From: a virus
Length of the DNA stretch: 45,877 bases
Reading direction: 5' to 3' (one strand)
IMG/VR virus record: IMGVR_UViG_3300012920_000071
Coordinates: 1-45,877 of that record
Positions 16,748 through 25,128 of this stretch are shown here, in pieces. The position numbers were made by a program, and so were the translations under genes. Numbering within the stretch: the stretch's first letter is position 1; the number at the start of each line of letters is the position of its first letter. The notes under the pieces are model-generated. The model saw only the letters and a list, made by a program, of their open reading frames with translations, was not told the DNA's origin and made no database searches.

Positions 16748-16946
16748 AACCCCACCACCTGGTTGGGTTGTAAGTCCAGAGCTATCAGAGCTTTATGGAT
16801 ACAATGTCATAGTTAGAGATAATGAGCGTTCACGTATAGAGCGCAGGATTGACACTCCATCCGTGCGTAGAATGAAAAGATCAGGGCGTAGACAAGCTTT
16901 ACTAGGAGCCGCACTTATGGCTCTTGGTATTTCTTTACGTAGATAA
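16719..16946 (+). CDS. small basic protein with C-terminal hydrophobic segment, 75 aa
   Basis: ATG 16719 is chosen over an upstream TTG. Begins MNARKWPVGRTPPPGW, then a charged middle and a Gly/Ala/Leu hydrophobic end (QALLGAALMALGISLRR). Same style as the surrounding glycine-zipper proteins but with one short segment at the very C-terminus. No SD; directly abuts the next gene. Function unknown. Confidence 0.55.
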   Translation: MNARKWPVGRTPPPGWVVSPELSELYGYNVIVRDNERSRIERRIDTPSVRRMKRSGRRQALLGAALMALGISLRR

Positions 16947-16947
16947 A

Positions 16948-17373
16948 ATGCAAGAAGAAGAACGTAAAGAAGCGATTAAGAAAGCAGGTCGAGCCGCTGG
17001 TGCTGTCGCAGCTGGTGGTGCATACTGGAAAGCCGCAAGAGATAATCAAATACTCAAAAATGCTAATGAAGACCGAAAGGGCTTTAGGCGGGATTTGGAG
17101 CAAAAGAAAAAAGCTGCTTTTGAAGAATATAAAGCAAAGAGGGGTGGAGATGCATCCATGGATAGCTGGCTAAAAGGAGAGGGTAAAGAGCACGCAGGTA
17201 TTGAGGCAAAGAAAAACAAGTATAATGACTTTATAGAGAAGAGAGATAAGGTAAAATTCATAGACACTCCAGGAAGCCACAAAACTGCGATATTTAAAAA
17301 TCGCTTTAGGCATCTGTACAACAGAATGAATCTCGGAAAAGCAAGGCTCCCCAGAATCCTCACACGTGTATGA
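16948..17373 (+). CDS. basic protein with N-terminal glycine-zipper segment, 141 aa
   Basis: ATG 16948 immediately after the previous stop. Starts MQEEERKEAIKKAGRAAGAV, then AVAAGGAYWKAA; Gly/Ala spacing suggests a short amphipathic or zipper helix. The rest is a Lys-rich helical chain. Ends over the start of the decoration fusion (4-nt overlap). Same inferred class as the previous genes. Function unknown. Confidence 0.55.
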   Translation: MQEEERKEAIKKAGRAAGAVAAGGAYWKAARDNQILKNANEDRKGFRRDLEQKKKAAFEEYKAKRGGDASMDSWLKGEGKEHAGIEAKKNKYNDFIEKRDKVKFIDTPGSHKTAIFKNRFRHLYNRMNLGKARLPRILTRV

Positions 17374-20288
17374 ACCACAATGATGTTATATCTTTGCCCA
17401 CAGCAGGCTCTGGCGTTACCGCTGGAGACTTTGTGTATTTGGACACTGATGGTAAGTGTGCTCGATTAACTGGGTCCATTGTAAAAGAACGCGCGATAGG
17501 AGTAGCTTTACATGACCAAAAGCCTGATGTTGATGCATCTAACAATGCTGTAGACGTTCACCTACTATCCTCATCAGGTGTCGCATTGGTCAACTACCCG
17601 CTACAGGTAGCGCCTGGTACAGAAATTTTCGTTAATGATGGTAATCCTGCCGGCACAACAAGTGGACGGCATATTGGTATAGCTCTTGAAAGTAAGGTAA
17701 GTGGGTCAGGCTTACTTCGCATTATACTAGTATCCTCTGATGCCTATAGTGCTGGGGCGGCTCCAAACCTACTAGGTCAAGCCATTGGTGAGGCAATAGC
17801 ACGATCAACAGCAAGCGCGAGATTAGACACGCCACCATTGGGGCAAACCAATACTCAAGGCAACTTTAGCGGAGAGTCAACAAGTGAAGCCTCCTTCTAT
17901 AGTACCACCGCTACACAAACAATATTCCAGTCAGGGAGCGCAACTTCTTCTGGTTCATTCTTTGCTTCAGGAGCTACACAGCCTGTTATCTTTAATGCAA
18001 CATCAGAATCTAAAGGTTCACTAATAATTACAGCATCAAGTGTTAGTGCCAATAAGTTCCTATTAGGTGGGTCTGAGTCTTCATCTTCATTTACCGTTAC
18101 TATAGCACCTTGGACCCCAAGTACTAATGGAGGCAGCATCTCAAGTGGTCAATTTACTGGAAGTGTAGCACCTTGGACTCCAGCTACTCATGGAGGTAGC
18201 ACTTCAAATGGTCAATTTGCAGGAAGTGTAGCACCTTGGACTCCAAGTACCAATGGGGGTAGTACATCAAGTGGGCAATTTACTGGAAGTGTAGTTACAC
18301 CATCCATGGCAGGCCACGCAATAGGCCAAGCAAGTGCTGAAGTTACCGCAGGTGGTGTCCTAACCTCACCATCAGCTATGGGAGGATATGCTGAAGGAGA
18401 ATCCACTACTGAAGCAACTGCCTCTGCATCAACGTCAATCGCAGGATTAAGTGGAGAAGCTGTTGGAACGTCTACTACCGAAGCAAGTGCATCCGCGGCC
18501 ACTTCTACAGCAGGAGTAAATGGAGAAGCCATAGGTGAATCCACGACCGAAACAACTGCATCTGCATCAACCTCTACAGCAGGGGTGAATGGAGAGGCTA
18601 TAGGTGAGTCTACGACCGAAACAACTGCATCTGCATCAACTTCATCAGTAGGTCTTACCGGGGAAGCGATAGGGGAGTCCTCTACTGAAGGAACCGCAGG
18701 GGGTACAGTATCAACGACCTCAGCTCCCATTAGTGGCGAGGCTATCGGTGAGGCTTCAACTGAAGGCGCGGCTACCGGTAACATAGCGCAACCGTCTAAT
18801 GAAAGTCTAGTAGCAGCAATGAGCGGCAAAGAGATTTGGCTCGATGCTTCAGTTTTTGATGGAAGCGACGCAAGTAACAATCCTTCAGACTTAACAGAGG
18901 TAGGTGATGGAACCTATGATTGGACTGACCGGACTGGGAATTACACTTTAAGCCAAGAATTTCCTACACTTTCAGACCAACCTTACTACCGAAACACCTT
19001 TAGTGATTTTAACGGTAAAGGGGCAGTGCATTTCCCCGCCGGGGACAGACCTCTATACCTTAGTTCAGGTATGACAAGTGGCTTTAAACATTTGTTTGTG
19101 GTTCATAATGCACCCTGGACGAGTGAAGCGGGTAACACCAATAGTGCCACTACATATCTAACTCCATACGGTCACAGCCGTACACACAGGAATGATAGTG
19201 GAAGTATCCATCTAATCAATAAAGCTAACGTCACTGATGCGTCTGCTTTTCGTTATAAGTATGGTAGTAATTACGGAAACCACTACTTCGATGATGCAAC
19301 AAAAGACGGAGTTGCAGTTCCCGATGCAGATCAAGCAACTTATGTGGCAAGTTCAAGAACTTCAGCAAATGAACCAATAGGTAGGTATAATCTAACAAAC
19401 AATTACACTTACCCTTCGGGTCTTGTGGATGGAAGTAAACCTGTGATATGGGAACATAAATTTACTTCTTCAACTGACCAAGCATTCCGTCACTTTAATA
19501 AAGGCGAAACTAATAGCAGTGACCCAGGTTTCATGTGCCACTGGGGAGAGTTTATAGCTTTTACAGACGTACTATCTGATGCAGATCGTCTGATTGTCCT
19601 TAAATACTTATCTGACAAATACGGAATTCCAATTTACACAGGAGAGACTGAGATCACTCAAGAGTCTAACCTCACGAACTGGTACAAATTTGAGGAAGGT
19701 ACAGCAGGGCAAACCAATAAATACATAAGAGACTGGGCAGGTACAAAACCTACCTTTGTTCGTAACGGTGCAACTATTGAGGCTGGCAGACGGGGTGGCT
19801 GCGTTCGTATGGCAGATGGCAGTAACGATGAAGTTTCTTGGACAGCACAAACTCTAACAATTGCATCTTCTTACACATTTTCTTTCTGGGCAAAGAGAGA
19901 TAGTTCTGGTGGTGGTAGTGCAGTAACTATAGTTGCATCAAGCAGCACTGGTATCGAAGTCGAACTAGATGGCAGTAATACCATCTTCAAACATGACTCG
20001 ACCTCGATTAGCTCTACAACTGTACCAACTCAGGGGACTTGGGCTCACTATGCTATTACTTATGACGGCACTACAATGGAAGCCTTCATAGACGGAACTT
20101 CTGTTGGTTCTACTTCATTATCATCACCTTCAACCAGTGGATATCTTCGGATTGGGAGAGGCATCGCATCTGTTAACGCTTTTATTGGTGATGTAGACGA
20201 TGTTCGGCTTTACAGCACCAATCTTAGTTCATCAGAAATTCAAGCAGTTGCAAATGATGACGCGGACAACCCTTACTACAACATATGA
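17370..20288 (+). CDS. capsid-decoration/lectin fusion protein, 972 aa
   Basis: Residues 1-120 (MNHNDVISLPTAGSGVTAGD ... GLLRIILVSS) are a clear paralog of the stand-alone proteins at 22194 and 23674, which look like head decoration proteins. Then come two repeat arrays (about 245-308 and 313-475), a lectin-like domain starting IWLDASVFDG with a DRTGNY... pattern (about 481-755), and a LamG/concanavalin-like domain (about 760-970: WYKFEEGT..., SFWAKRD, WAHYAITYDGTTMEAFIDG, GDVDDVRLYSTNLSSSEI). This domain class binds glycans in other proteins. I infer display on the capsid surface through the decoration domain, with binding of polysaccharide, mucus or host surface. A tail-associated role is an alternative. 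Confidence 0.7.
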   Translation: MNHNDVISLPTAGSGVTAGDFVYLDTDGKCARLTGSIVKERAIGVALHDQKPDVDASNNAVDVHLLSSSGVALVNYPLQVAPGTEIFVNDGNPAGTTSGRHIGIALESKVSGSGLLRIILVSSDAYSAGAAPNLLGQAIGEAIARSTASARLDTPPLGQTNTQGNFSGESTSEASFYSTTATQTIFQSGSATSSGSFFASGATQPVIFNATSESKGSLIITASSVSANKFLLGGSESSSSFTVTIAPWTPSTNGGSISSGQFTGSVAPWTPATHGGSTSNGQFAGSVAPWTPSTNGGSTSSGQFTGSVVTPSMAGHAIGQASAEVTAGGVLTSPSAMGGYAEGESTTEATASASTSIAGLSGEAVGTSTTEASASAATSTAGVNGEAIGESTTETTASASTSTAGVNGEAIGESTTETTASASTSSVGLTGEAIGESSTEGTAGGTVSTTSAPISGEAIGEASTEGAATGNIAQPSNESLVAAMSGKEIWLDASVFDGSDASNNPSDLTEVGDGTYDWTDRTGNYTLSQEFPTLSDQPYYRNTFSDFNGKGAVHFPAGDRPLYLSSGMTSGFKHLFVVHNAPWTSEAGNTNSATTYLTPYGHSRTHRNDSGSIHLINKANVTDASAFRYKYGSNYGNHYFDDATKDGVAVPDADQATYVASSRTSANEPIGRYNLTNNYTYPSGLVDGSKPVIWEHKFTSSTDQAFRHFNKGETNSSDPGFMCHWGEFIAFTDVLSDADRLIVLKYLSDKYGIPIYTGETEITQESNLTNWYKFEEGTAGQTNKYIRDWAGTKPTFVRNGATIEAGRRGGCVRMADGSNDEVSWTAQTLTIASSYTFSFWAKRDSSGGGSAVTIVASSSTGIEVELDGSNTIFKHDSTSISSTTVPTQGTWAHYAITYDGTTMEAFIDGTSVGSTSLSSPSTSGYLRIGRGIASVNAFIGDVDDVRLYSTNLSSSEIQAVANDDADNPYYNI
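18097..18290 (+). repeat. three 63-nt in-frame tandem repeats
   Basis: Three copies of a 21-aa unit of the type APWTPSTNGGSTSSGQFTG (copies begin near 18103, 18166 and 18229), inside gene 17370-20288. Copies differ at a few positions. Probably an extended linker or beta-repeat stalk; also a hot spot for length change. Confidence 0.75.
18306..18800 (+). repeat. seven to eight degenerate in-frame repeats (about 69 nt)
   Basis: Units of about 23 aa of the type GEAIGESTTETTASASTS, seven or eight degenerate copies, inside gene 17370-20288. The two middle copies (near 18525-18650) are nearly identical. Thr/Ser/Ala/Gly-rich, suggesting a flexible stalk between decoration and lectin domains. One related unit appears earlier, near 17780. 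Confidence 0.7.
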
Positions 20289-20488
20289 GTAGTTACGCTG
20301 TAATAGATTCTTCTAAACGCGATTCCGTGGATTGGAATGACGTACTAGAAGAAGAAGGTTACGAGAGATGGAGTTTAGACGGCTCTAAGTTTCTTGTAGA
20401 ATTCCCCGGCGCAATACCTACCTGGGCCGGTGGGGAAACTATTTTAACACAAGAAACTGCTCGACAGCGCGTAGCAGAAGAATTTTAA
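20285..20488 (+). CDS. small hypothetical protein, 67 aa
   Basis: Overlaps the fusion gene end (ATGA). Acidic protein (MSSYAVIDSSKRDSVDWNDV...). The composition and spot after a fibre-like protein resemble small accessory proteins next to phage tail or capsid fibres, but I cannot name a family. Likely translationally coupled to the fusion protein. Confidence 0.65.
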   Translation: MSSYAVIDSSKRDSVDWNDVLEEEGYERWSLDGSKFLVEFPGAIPTWAGGETILTQETARQRVAEEF

Positions 20489-20513
20489 CCAACAACAAAA
20501 AATTGCGTAAAAG

Positions 20514-20536
20514 TTGACTCCAACGTTTTTATTATG
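20514..20536 (+). promoter_or_regulatory. GTTGACT-N14-ATG element (gene 20534)
   Basis: TTGACT at 20514-20519, 14 nt, then ATG 20534. One mismatch from TTGACA. No SD upstream. Confidence 0.55.
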
Positions 20537-20992
20537 GCTACTACATCTAATGCTGCAGGCGACTGGTTTGAAGAAAATGCACTAAACCATCTTTTTGGTT
20601 ACATGTCTGTCTCACAACCAACTTCTATTGATATTAAACTTTACTCTTCTGATCCAGGCGAAGATGGATCAAGTTCAACTGAGCTTGATACTTCTAATGA
20701 CCCAGGATATAGTGCCGTAACACTATCAAGTCTTAGTAGTGATGGCACAGTAGGCACAGACAGTGATGGTTACTACTGGGCTCCAAACTCTGATGTGACT
20801 TGGACTGCTAGTGGTGCTTGGACAACTGCCCCAGGTGGCATTGCATTATGGGCTGATGGCTCCTATATTCTAATGCATGGATCACTAGATGATGGGTCAG
20901 GTGGGTCACTTTCGGCTTTGAGTAATGGACAAACTTTGACGATTAGCTGTGATGGCACGTCATCATCTTCCTTAAAATTTAAACTCTCATAA
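20534..20992 (+). CDS. fibre-like protein with xLYSSDPGEDG motif, 152 aa
   Basis: Ser/Thr/Gly-rich, no membrane segment. Contains DIKLYSSDPGEDGSSSTELD, paralogous to KLGLYTSDPGEDGTSGTEVS in the next gene. This motif is familiar from phage virion proteins often annotated as tail-fibre proteins. The rest is beta-prone (VTWTASGAWTTAPGGIALW). I infer a capsid or tail fibre component; location between portal and protease hints at a capsid-associated role. Confidence 0.6.
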   Translation: MATTSNAAGDWFEENALNHLFGYMSVSQPTSIDIKLYSSDPGEDGSSSTELDTSNDPGYSAVTLSSLSSDGTVGTDSDGYYWAPNSDVTWTASGAWTTAPGGIALWADGSYILMHGSLDDGSGGSLSALSNGQTLTISCDGTSSSSLKFKLS

Positions 20993-20994
20993 CA

Positions 20995-22197
20995 ATGGCA
21001 CTCACAGGATCGTTTACTACCGCATTCCAGAATAAGCTACTAGACGCTTTAGCGTCTAATGATGTTTTAGATACCTGCCTTGATGGACTAAAGCTTGGTC
21101 TTTACACCTCAGACCCAGGCGAAGATGGCACATCAGGAACTGAAGTTTCAGGTGGTAACTATTCTCGCCAGTCATTTACTGTTGGAGCAGCAACTGAGGA
21201 TACTTCAGTTACACCATCTGTAGGTAAAATCTCGAATGCTGCAGCTATTAATTTTGCAGCTAACGGTGCAGCTTGGAATGGCATTGAATACGCTGCTATC
21301 TTTAGGACTAAGAGTCTTACTCGTTCAATAGTTGGCATTACAAATGCCAGTGAAGTAAACGCAAGCGGAGATTCGGTTTCGTATAACAAAATAATCATTC
21401 CTGCTTCACATTGCTCAACTGTAGCGACTTTGACGATCACAGGATTTGATGTTGTAGACCGTGCTGGTGGTGATGGTGTTGCAGATTGGCATTCAACCCT
21501 TACCTATAGTGGAAGTAATGCTACTTACTACACTGAAGAATCAAATGGGGCGGCTGCAAACAGCGCCCAAAATTCAACGAACTTTATTCGCGTAAAAACA
21601 GGACCATTAGCTGGTATTTGTTATGATATTGTTGGTGAAGGAACCAACACCATAACAATTGATTCCTACTACAAATTCTTGGATGAAGATATTTTAAATC
21701 AACAAGTTGAAGTCATGGCAAAAGTGACTTTGGCAGATTTATCTGGTATTGTTCACAATAGCTCAACTACCCTTGATAGTAATGGCTATGCCGCATCTGG
21801 ATCAGGTTTCCTTTCGGGTAGTTCGTCTACTGCTGACCGATTTTATATCCATAATACTTTACAAACAGCAGTCGTTTACTATTTACAAAACGCACCAGTT
21901 TTTGCTGGCGACGTAGGCTGGCGACAACTAGGTGTAGCAGCATCTGCGGATGCTGGTGGTGCTGTAATCCCCCCAGCAGAACTATGGCCACATACAGACC
22001 AGACAACTGATGATTACTGTATGTTGGATACAAGACAAACCGCTGACTGGACTCTAACTAGCCAGGTTTCAACCACCGACGAACTAGTTGCTCGCCTTCG
22101 TGCTGTTGATGGCTCTGGAAATAATGCTACACTCAACGTAGCGGATGGTTCAAGTTTAGAGATTTCCGCAGGCGATCTTAAGCTCACACTTTCGTGA
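20995..22197 (+). CDS. fibre-like protein with xLYTSDPGEDG motif, 400 aa
   Basis: N-terminal 130 aa (MALTGSFTTAFQNKLLDALA ..., with GLYTSDPGEDG and GGNYSRQSFTVG) match the same phage fibre-type family as the previous gene. The remaining 270 aa are Ser/Thr/Gly-rich and beta-prone with no motif I know. Overlaps the next GTG start (GTGA). Paired duplication with gene 20534 suggests two interacting subunits. Confidence 0.6.
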   Translation: MALTGSFTTAFQNKLLDALASNDVLDTCLDGLKLGLYTSDPGEDGTSGTEVSGGNYSRQSFTVGAATEDTSVTPSVGKISNAAAINFAANGAAWNGIEYAAIFRTKSLTRSIVGITNASEVNASGDSVSYNKIIIPASHCSTVATLTITGFDVVDRAGGDGVADWHSTLTYSGSNATYYTEESNGAAANSAQNSTNFIRVKTGPLAGICYDIVGEGTNTITIDSYYKFLDEDILNQQVEVMAKVTLADLSGIVHNSSTTLDSNGYAASGSGFLSGSSSTADRFYIHNTLQTAVVYYLQNAPVFAGDVGWRQLGVAASADAGGAVIPPAELWPHTDQTTDDYCMLDTRQTADWTLTSQVSTTDELVARLRAVDGSGNNATLNVADGSSLEISAGDLKLTLS

Positions 22198-22547
22198 ACC
22201 ATAATGATGTTATATCATTACCTGTCACCACTGCATCGTCAGCTGGTGACATTATGGTTTTAAATAGTGATGGTACTTGTACTCCTTATGGAGCCGGCAA
22301 TACTAAAGAGAAGGCAATAGGCGTTGCATTACATGATGTTGATCCTACGGAAGTAGGTGATCCACATGCCATCCACTTATTCGGTGGGATATTCGTAGCT
22401 AAGGCAGGTGGCCCCATATCAATTGGTGATATCGTGGGCATACGTGATGGTGTAGCTACCTTGCAAAACTCCGGCACAATACGTCAAGTTGGGATAGCAC
22501 TTGAAAACCTTACAGGTGTCGGTCTAATTAGAGTCATATCAACATGA
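22194..22547 (+). CDS. head decoration-like protein, copy 2, 117 aa
   Basis: GTG start overlapping the previous stop. Begins MNHNDVISLPVTTASSAGDI, same start as the domain at 17370 and the protein at 23674. Pattern of Gly-x-V and small beta strands (EKAIGVALHDVDPTE ... VGIALENLTGVGLIRVI) fits decoration/DUF2190-type capsid proteins. Lies just before the protease gene. A capsid surface or assembly role is inferred. Confidence 0.65.
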   Translation: MNHNDVISLPVTTASSAGDIMVLNSDGTCTPYGAGNTKEKAIGVALHDVDPTEVGDPHAIHLFGGIFVAKAGGPISIGDIVGIRDGVATLQNSGTIRQVGIALENLTGVGLIRVIST

Positions 22548-23659
22548 ACGAAGACATTCATTTTTTTAACGCAGTAGATGGTCGTATCGACCCTGATGCG
22601 GGTGTAGTAAGAGGTGTTTCCTTAATAACCATGGGTACTGCTCGTGGTCACAATCTTGAGGTAGATGATAAAACACTCACACAACTAAAAGAATCACTTG
22701 ATAGCACACCACCACCAGGTATCAAAGCTAAGTTGAATCATCGCTCTGGGGTTGAAGCTGTATTCGGTTATATCAACAACTTCCAAGTTGAAGGTAATAA
22801 GCTTACTGGTGACCTAAACATGCTAAGGCATCACAAAGACTTTAATCAGACGATGGAGCAAATAACTACGATGCCCGGTCAGATAGGACTTTCGGTTGCT
22901 TTTCAAGGAGACAAAGAACCGGGTAAGGATGGAAAAGTTTATGCTCGCTGTAAGCGAATAGTCTCCGTAGATTTAGTACCTGATCCGGCAGCTAACCCGG
23001 ACGGGATGTTTGAAAGTAAAGTTGACAACGACATAGTGTATATGGACCAGGAACCTAATGTAGAGGAACTCCTTCAGGGCATCGCAGAGCGCCTTGACGG
23101 CGTTGAGGAATTTCAAGGCAACTTGGAAGAAGCAATCGCAGACCAGCTAACTGAAGATTACTCTGATGAAGATTACTCTGATGAGGATTATTCTGATGAA
23201 GCTGATTATGCCGACGATGAAGTCGAATATGAGGATTCTTACGAGGATTCTGAAGCAGAGTACGAGCCAGTCGAATACTCCAGCATTGATGATGCCTTGA
23301 CTTACCTTGAGGCTAAAGCTGAAGGCGCTCTTGCCGCTGAAGAGGAAGCTCGTGAAAATATGCTTTTTGAAAATGTAGAGGACAAAGTTGTTGAGCTCGC
23401 TGAGATCAACCAGCAGCTACAAGCTGAAAACGAAGTACTACAGGAAGCTCTTGAACTTCAAGAGGTAGAGGCTGTACCAACTTCATCAGAAGCTTTCTTG
23501 TTCGGCGCAGATGCCGGTGAAGGAACTTTTGAGTTCGCTATTCAACAACACGCTTCTGGCGAAGCTGAAAGTAGCCACGAAGCAATTCGTTCTGCTGTTG
23601 CTGACTCTCCAGCTGCTCACCGTGACTGGCTAATACGCCAAGGAATCTTAGAAAACTAA
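22544..23659 (+). CDS. prohead serine protease with scaffold-like C-terminus
   Basis: 371 aa. Residues 1-160 are a capsid maturation protease: KAKLNHRSGVEAVFGYINNF (His66), a loop TTMPGQIGLSVAF (Ser117 as likely nucleophile) and VDLVPDPAANPDGMFES. Downstream is an acidic part with DYSDE repeats (about 205-219), then a coiled coil (AEINQQLQAENEVLQEALEL, about 284-303). This matches protease-scaffold polyproteins such as lambda C, whose second half (Nu3) is also made separately from an internal start; here see 23042. It lies just upstream of a decoration gene and the capsid gene. Confidence 0.85.
   Translation: MNEDIHFFNAVDGRIDPDAGVVRGVSLITMGTARGHNLEVDDKTLTQLKESLDSTPPPGIKAKLNHRSGVEAVFGYINNFQVEGNKLTGDLNMLRHHKDFNQTMEQITTMPGQIGLSVAFQGDKEPGKDGKVYARCKRIVSVDLVPDPAANPDGMFESKVDNDIVYMDQEPNVEELLQGIAERLDGVEEFQGNLEEAIADQLTEDYSDEDYSDEDYSDEADYADDEVEYEDSYEDSEAEYEPVEYSSIDDALTYLEAKAEGALAAEEEARENMLFENVEDKVVELAEINQQLQAENEVLQEALELQEVEAVPTSSEAFLFGADAGEGTFEFAIQQHASGEAESSHEAIRSAVADSPAAHRDWLIRQGILEN
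23022..23044 (+). promoter_or_regulatory. internal GTTGACA-N14-ATG element
   Basis: TTGACA 23022-23027, 14 nt, then in-frame ATG 23042 (Met167 of the protease gene). Same spacing as in front of other late genes. Confidence 0.55.
23042..23659 (+). CDS. predicted internal start: scaffold protein, 205 aa
   Basis: Same frame as the protease; would start at Met167 (MDQEPNVEELLQGIAERL). Contains all the acidic repeats and the coiled coil but none of the protease domain, which is what a scaffolding protein should look like. Evidence is the GTTGACA-N14-ATG element (23022-23041), identical in spacing to that of other late genes, plus the known lambda C/Nu3 precedent. Expression itself is inferred. 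Confidence 0.5.
   Translation: MDQEPNVEELLQGIAERLDGVEEFQGNLEEAIADQLTEDYSDEDYSDEDYSDEADYADDEVEYEDSYEDSEAEYEPVEYSSIDDALTYLEAKAEGALAAEEEARENMLFENVEDKVVELAEINQQLQAENEVLQEALELQEVEAVPTSSEAFLFGADAGEGTFEFAIQQHASGEAESSHEAIRSAVADSPAAHRDWLIRQGILEN
23156..23200 (+). repeat. three 15-nt tandem repeats (DYSDE)
   Basis: GATTACTCTGATGAA repeated three times with one or two substitutions, coding DYSDE x3 in the acidic linker of the scaffold region. Likely slippage-prone and of variable copy number. Confidence 0.8.
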
Positions 23660-23673
23660 GGAGATAGAAACTT

Positions 23674-24027
23674 ATGAATCATAATGGTGTAATTTCTCTC
23701 CCGTCTGACGGCTCTTCCACCTATACGGCTGGAATGATCGTTAGCCTTAATTCTTCAGGACAAGCCGCTGCAAACGGTGGAACTGGTGATGGCATCGGTG
23801 TTGTACTACATGATGTGAAGGCTGATGAAACTGGACGCCCTTTAGACATTCAACTATTTAGTGCTGGAGGTTCTGCTCTCGTCAAAGCCAATGGTTCAAT
23901 TACCGTTGGTCAAGAAGTTGGCTATGCTGACAATGACAGTGACGTGGATTCCTCTGGTGCCAATAAAATCGGATATGCCCTTGAAGTTGGTGCGACAGGT
24001 GGCTTAGTACGAGTCATACTAAAGTAG
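23674..24027 (+). CDS. head decoration-like protein, copy 3, 117 aa
   Basis: Strong SD (AGGAGA) upstream of ATG 23674. Begins MNHNGVISLPSDGSSTYTAG; third paralog of the decoration-type domain. The gene sits immediately before the major capsid gene, the classical place of a decoration protein (lambda D position). Its beta-rich sequence (GSITVGQEVGYADND ... GYALEVGATGGLVRVIL) fits. Probably the main decoration protein, stabilising the expanded capsid. Confidence 0.7.
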   Translation: MNHNGVISLPSDGSSTYTAGMIVSLNSSGQAAANGGTGDGIGVVLHDVKADETGRPLDIQLFSAGGSALVKANGSITVGQEVGYADNDSDVDSSGANKIGYALEVGATGGLVRVILK

Positions 24028-24046
24028 AACAGGATACTAAAAGACA

Positions 24047-25105
24047 ATGTATAAGAATAGCCACGCTATCATTCGCCACGACCTCAACGCGTTTGTTGAA
24101 GAGGCCGCTTCCACTGACAAGCTTCTTTTCGGCTCACAAATTTTGCCACAACTTCCTGTGGATGCCCGCGCTGGCATTTACCCGAAGATTGAAATTGGTA
24201 ATGGTGGTGAGCTTCTTAAGAAAGACAGCACATTACGTGGACCAACCGGCACCTACAACGAAACAACTCGCAAGTTCACCACTGACACCTATGAGTGTTT
24301 AGATCGTGGTATGGAAGAGCGAATTGATGACGTTGTTGTACGTGATTACGCAAAATTCTTTGACGTAGAGGTTCTTACCTCCAAGCTCATCATGCGCACA
24401 ATGAAGCTCGATTATGAGTCTCGTGTGTACAATCTGCTACAAGGCGCTACTACATCTAGTAATAGTAACTTCCTTCAACTCGATGGTGTTACCGTTGCTA
24501 ATGGTAATAATGCTGCTAATGGATGGGGAACTACTGCTGGTCTCGCTGACTGCGACTTTCCTCTTCTACTCATGAATGCTATCACCGAGCTCACAAAGCG
24601 TGGTGAAACCCCTAATACCTTGGTAATGGGTCAGCAAGCATGGAATTGGTTCCGTCGCTCAACCAAGCTTAACACCTTCCTATACGGATCGTTAGGTACT
24701 GGTCTTGGGTACAAGATGGTGACAGAATCTGATATCGCTAAGCAGTTCCGTTTACAAAACATTTACATCGCTGCGGCTCACTATGATGAAGCTAATCGTA
24801 ATGCCTCTGCTTCCTTAACCCCACTTTGGAATAATGACCGTATGTGGTTGGGTGAAGTCAAGGGTGGTGAGGTTTCCGCTGGTGGCGCAGGACGTACCTT
24901 CGTGTGGTCCAAAGATGGCTCTGGCCTCTTCACCACAGAAACTTATCGCTCTGAGCCTCGCCGAGGTGATATGGTACGCGTTCGTCATCACACCTCTGAG
25001 AAGGTTGTGAACAAGAATGCTGGCCTCGAAATCATCCTCAATGAGCAAGGAACAGATAACGAAGGCAATTGGGGCGCAACTGCTAACTCAATTAGCTGGG
25101 AATAA
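24047..25105 (+). CDS. major capsid protein
   Basis: 352 aa, placed after protease and decoration and followed by a strong terminator, as expected for the most abundant product. Recognisable capsid-type pattern: IGNGGELLKKDSTLRGPTG, RKFTTDTYECLDRGMEERI, LDYESRVYNLLQGATTSS and a C-terminal region EVKGGEVSAGGAGRTFVWSK with HHTSEKVVNKNAG. Probable HK97 fold. No N-terminal delta domain is obvious, consistent with a separate scaffold. SD is weak (AGGA, 12 nt upstream). Confidence 0.85.
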   Translation: MYKNSHAIIRHDLNAFVEEAASTDKLLFGSQILPQLPVDARAGIYPKIEIGNGGELLKKDSTLRGPTGTYNETTRKFTTDTYECLDRGMEERIDDVVVRDYAKFFDVEVLTSKLIMRTMKLDYESRVYNLLQGATTSSNSNFLQLDGVTVANGNNAANGWGTTAGLADCDFPLLLMNAITELTKRGETPNTLVMGQQAWNWFRRSTKLNTFLYGSLGTGLGYKMVTESDIAKQFRLQNIYIAAAHYDEANRNASASLTPLWNNDRMWLGEVKGGEVSAGGAGRTFVWSKDGSGLFTTETYRSEPRRGDMVRVRHHTSEKVVNKNAGLEIILNEQGTDNEGNWGATANSISWE

Positions 25106-25128
25106 TTTCTCCTAATATTCTCCTATCG

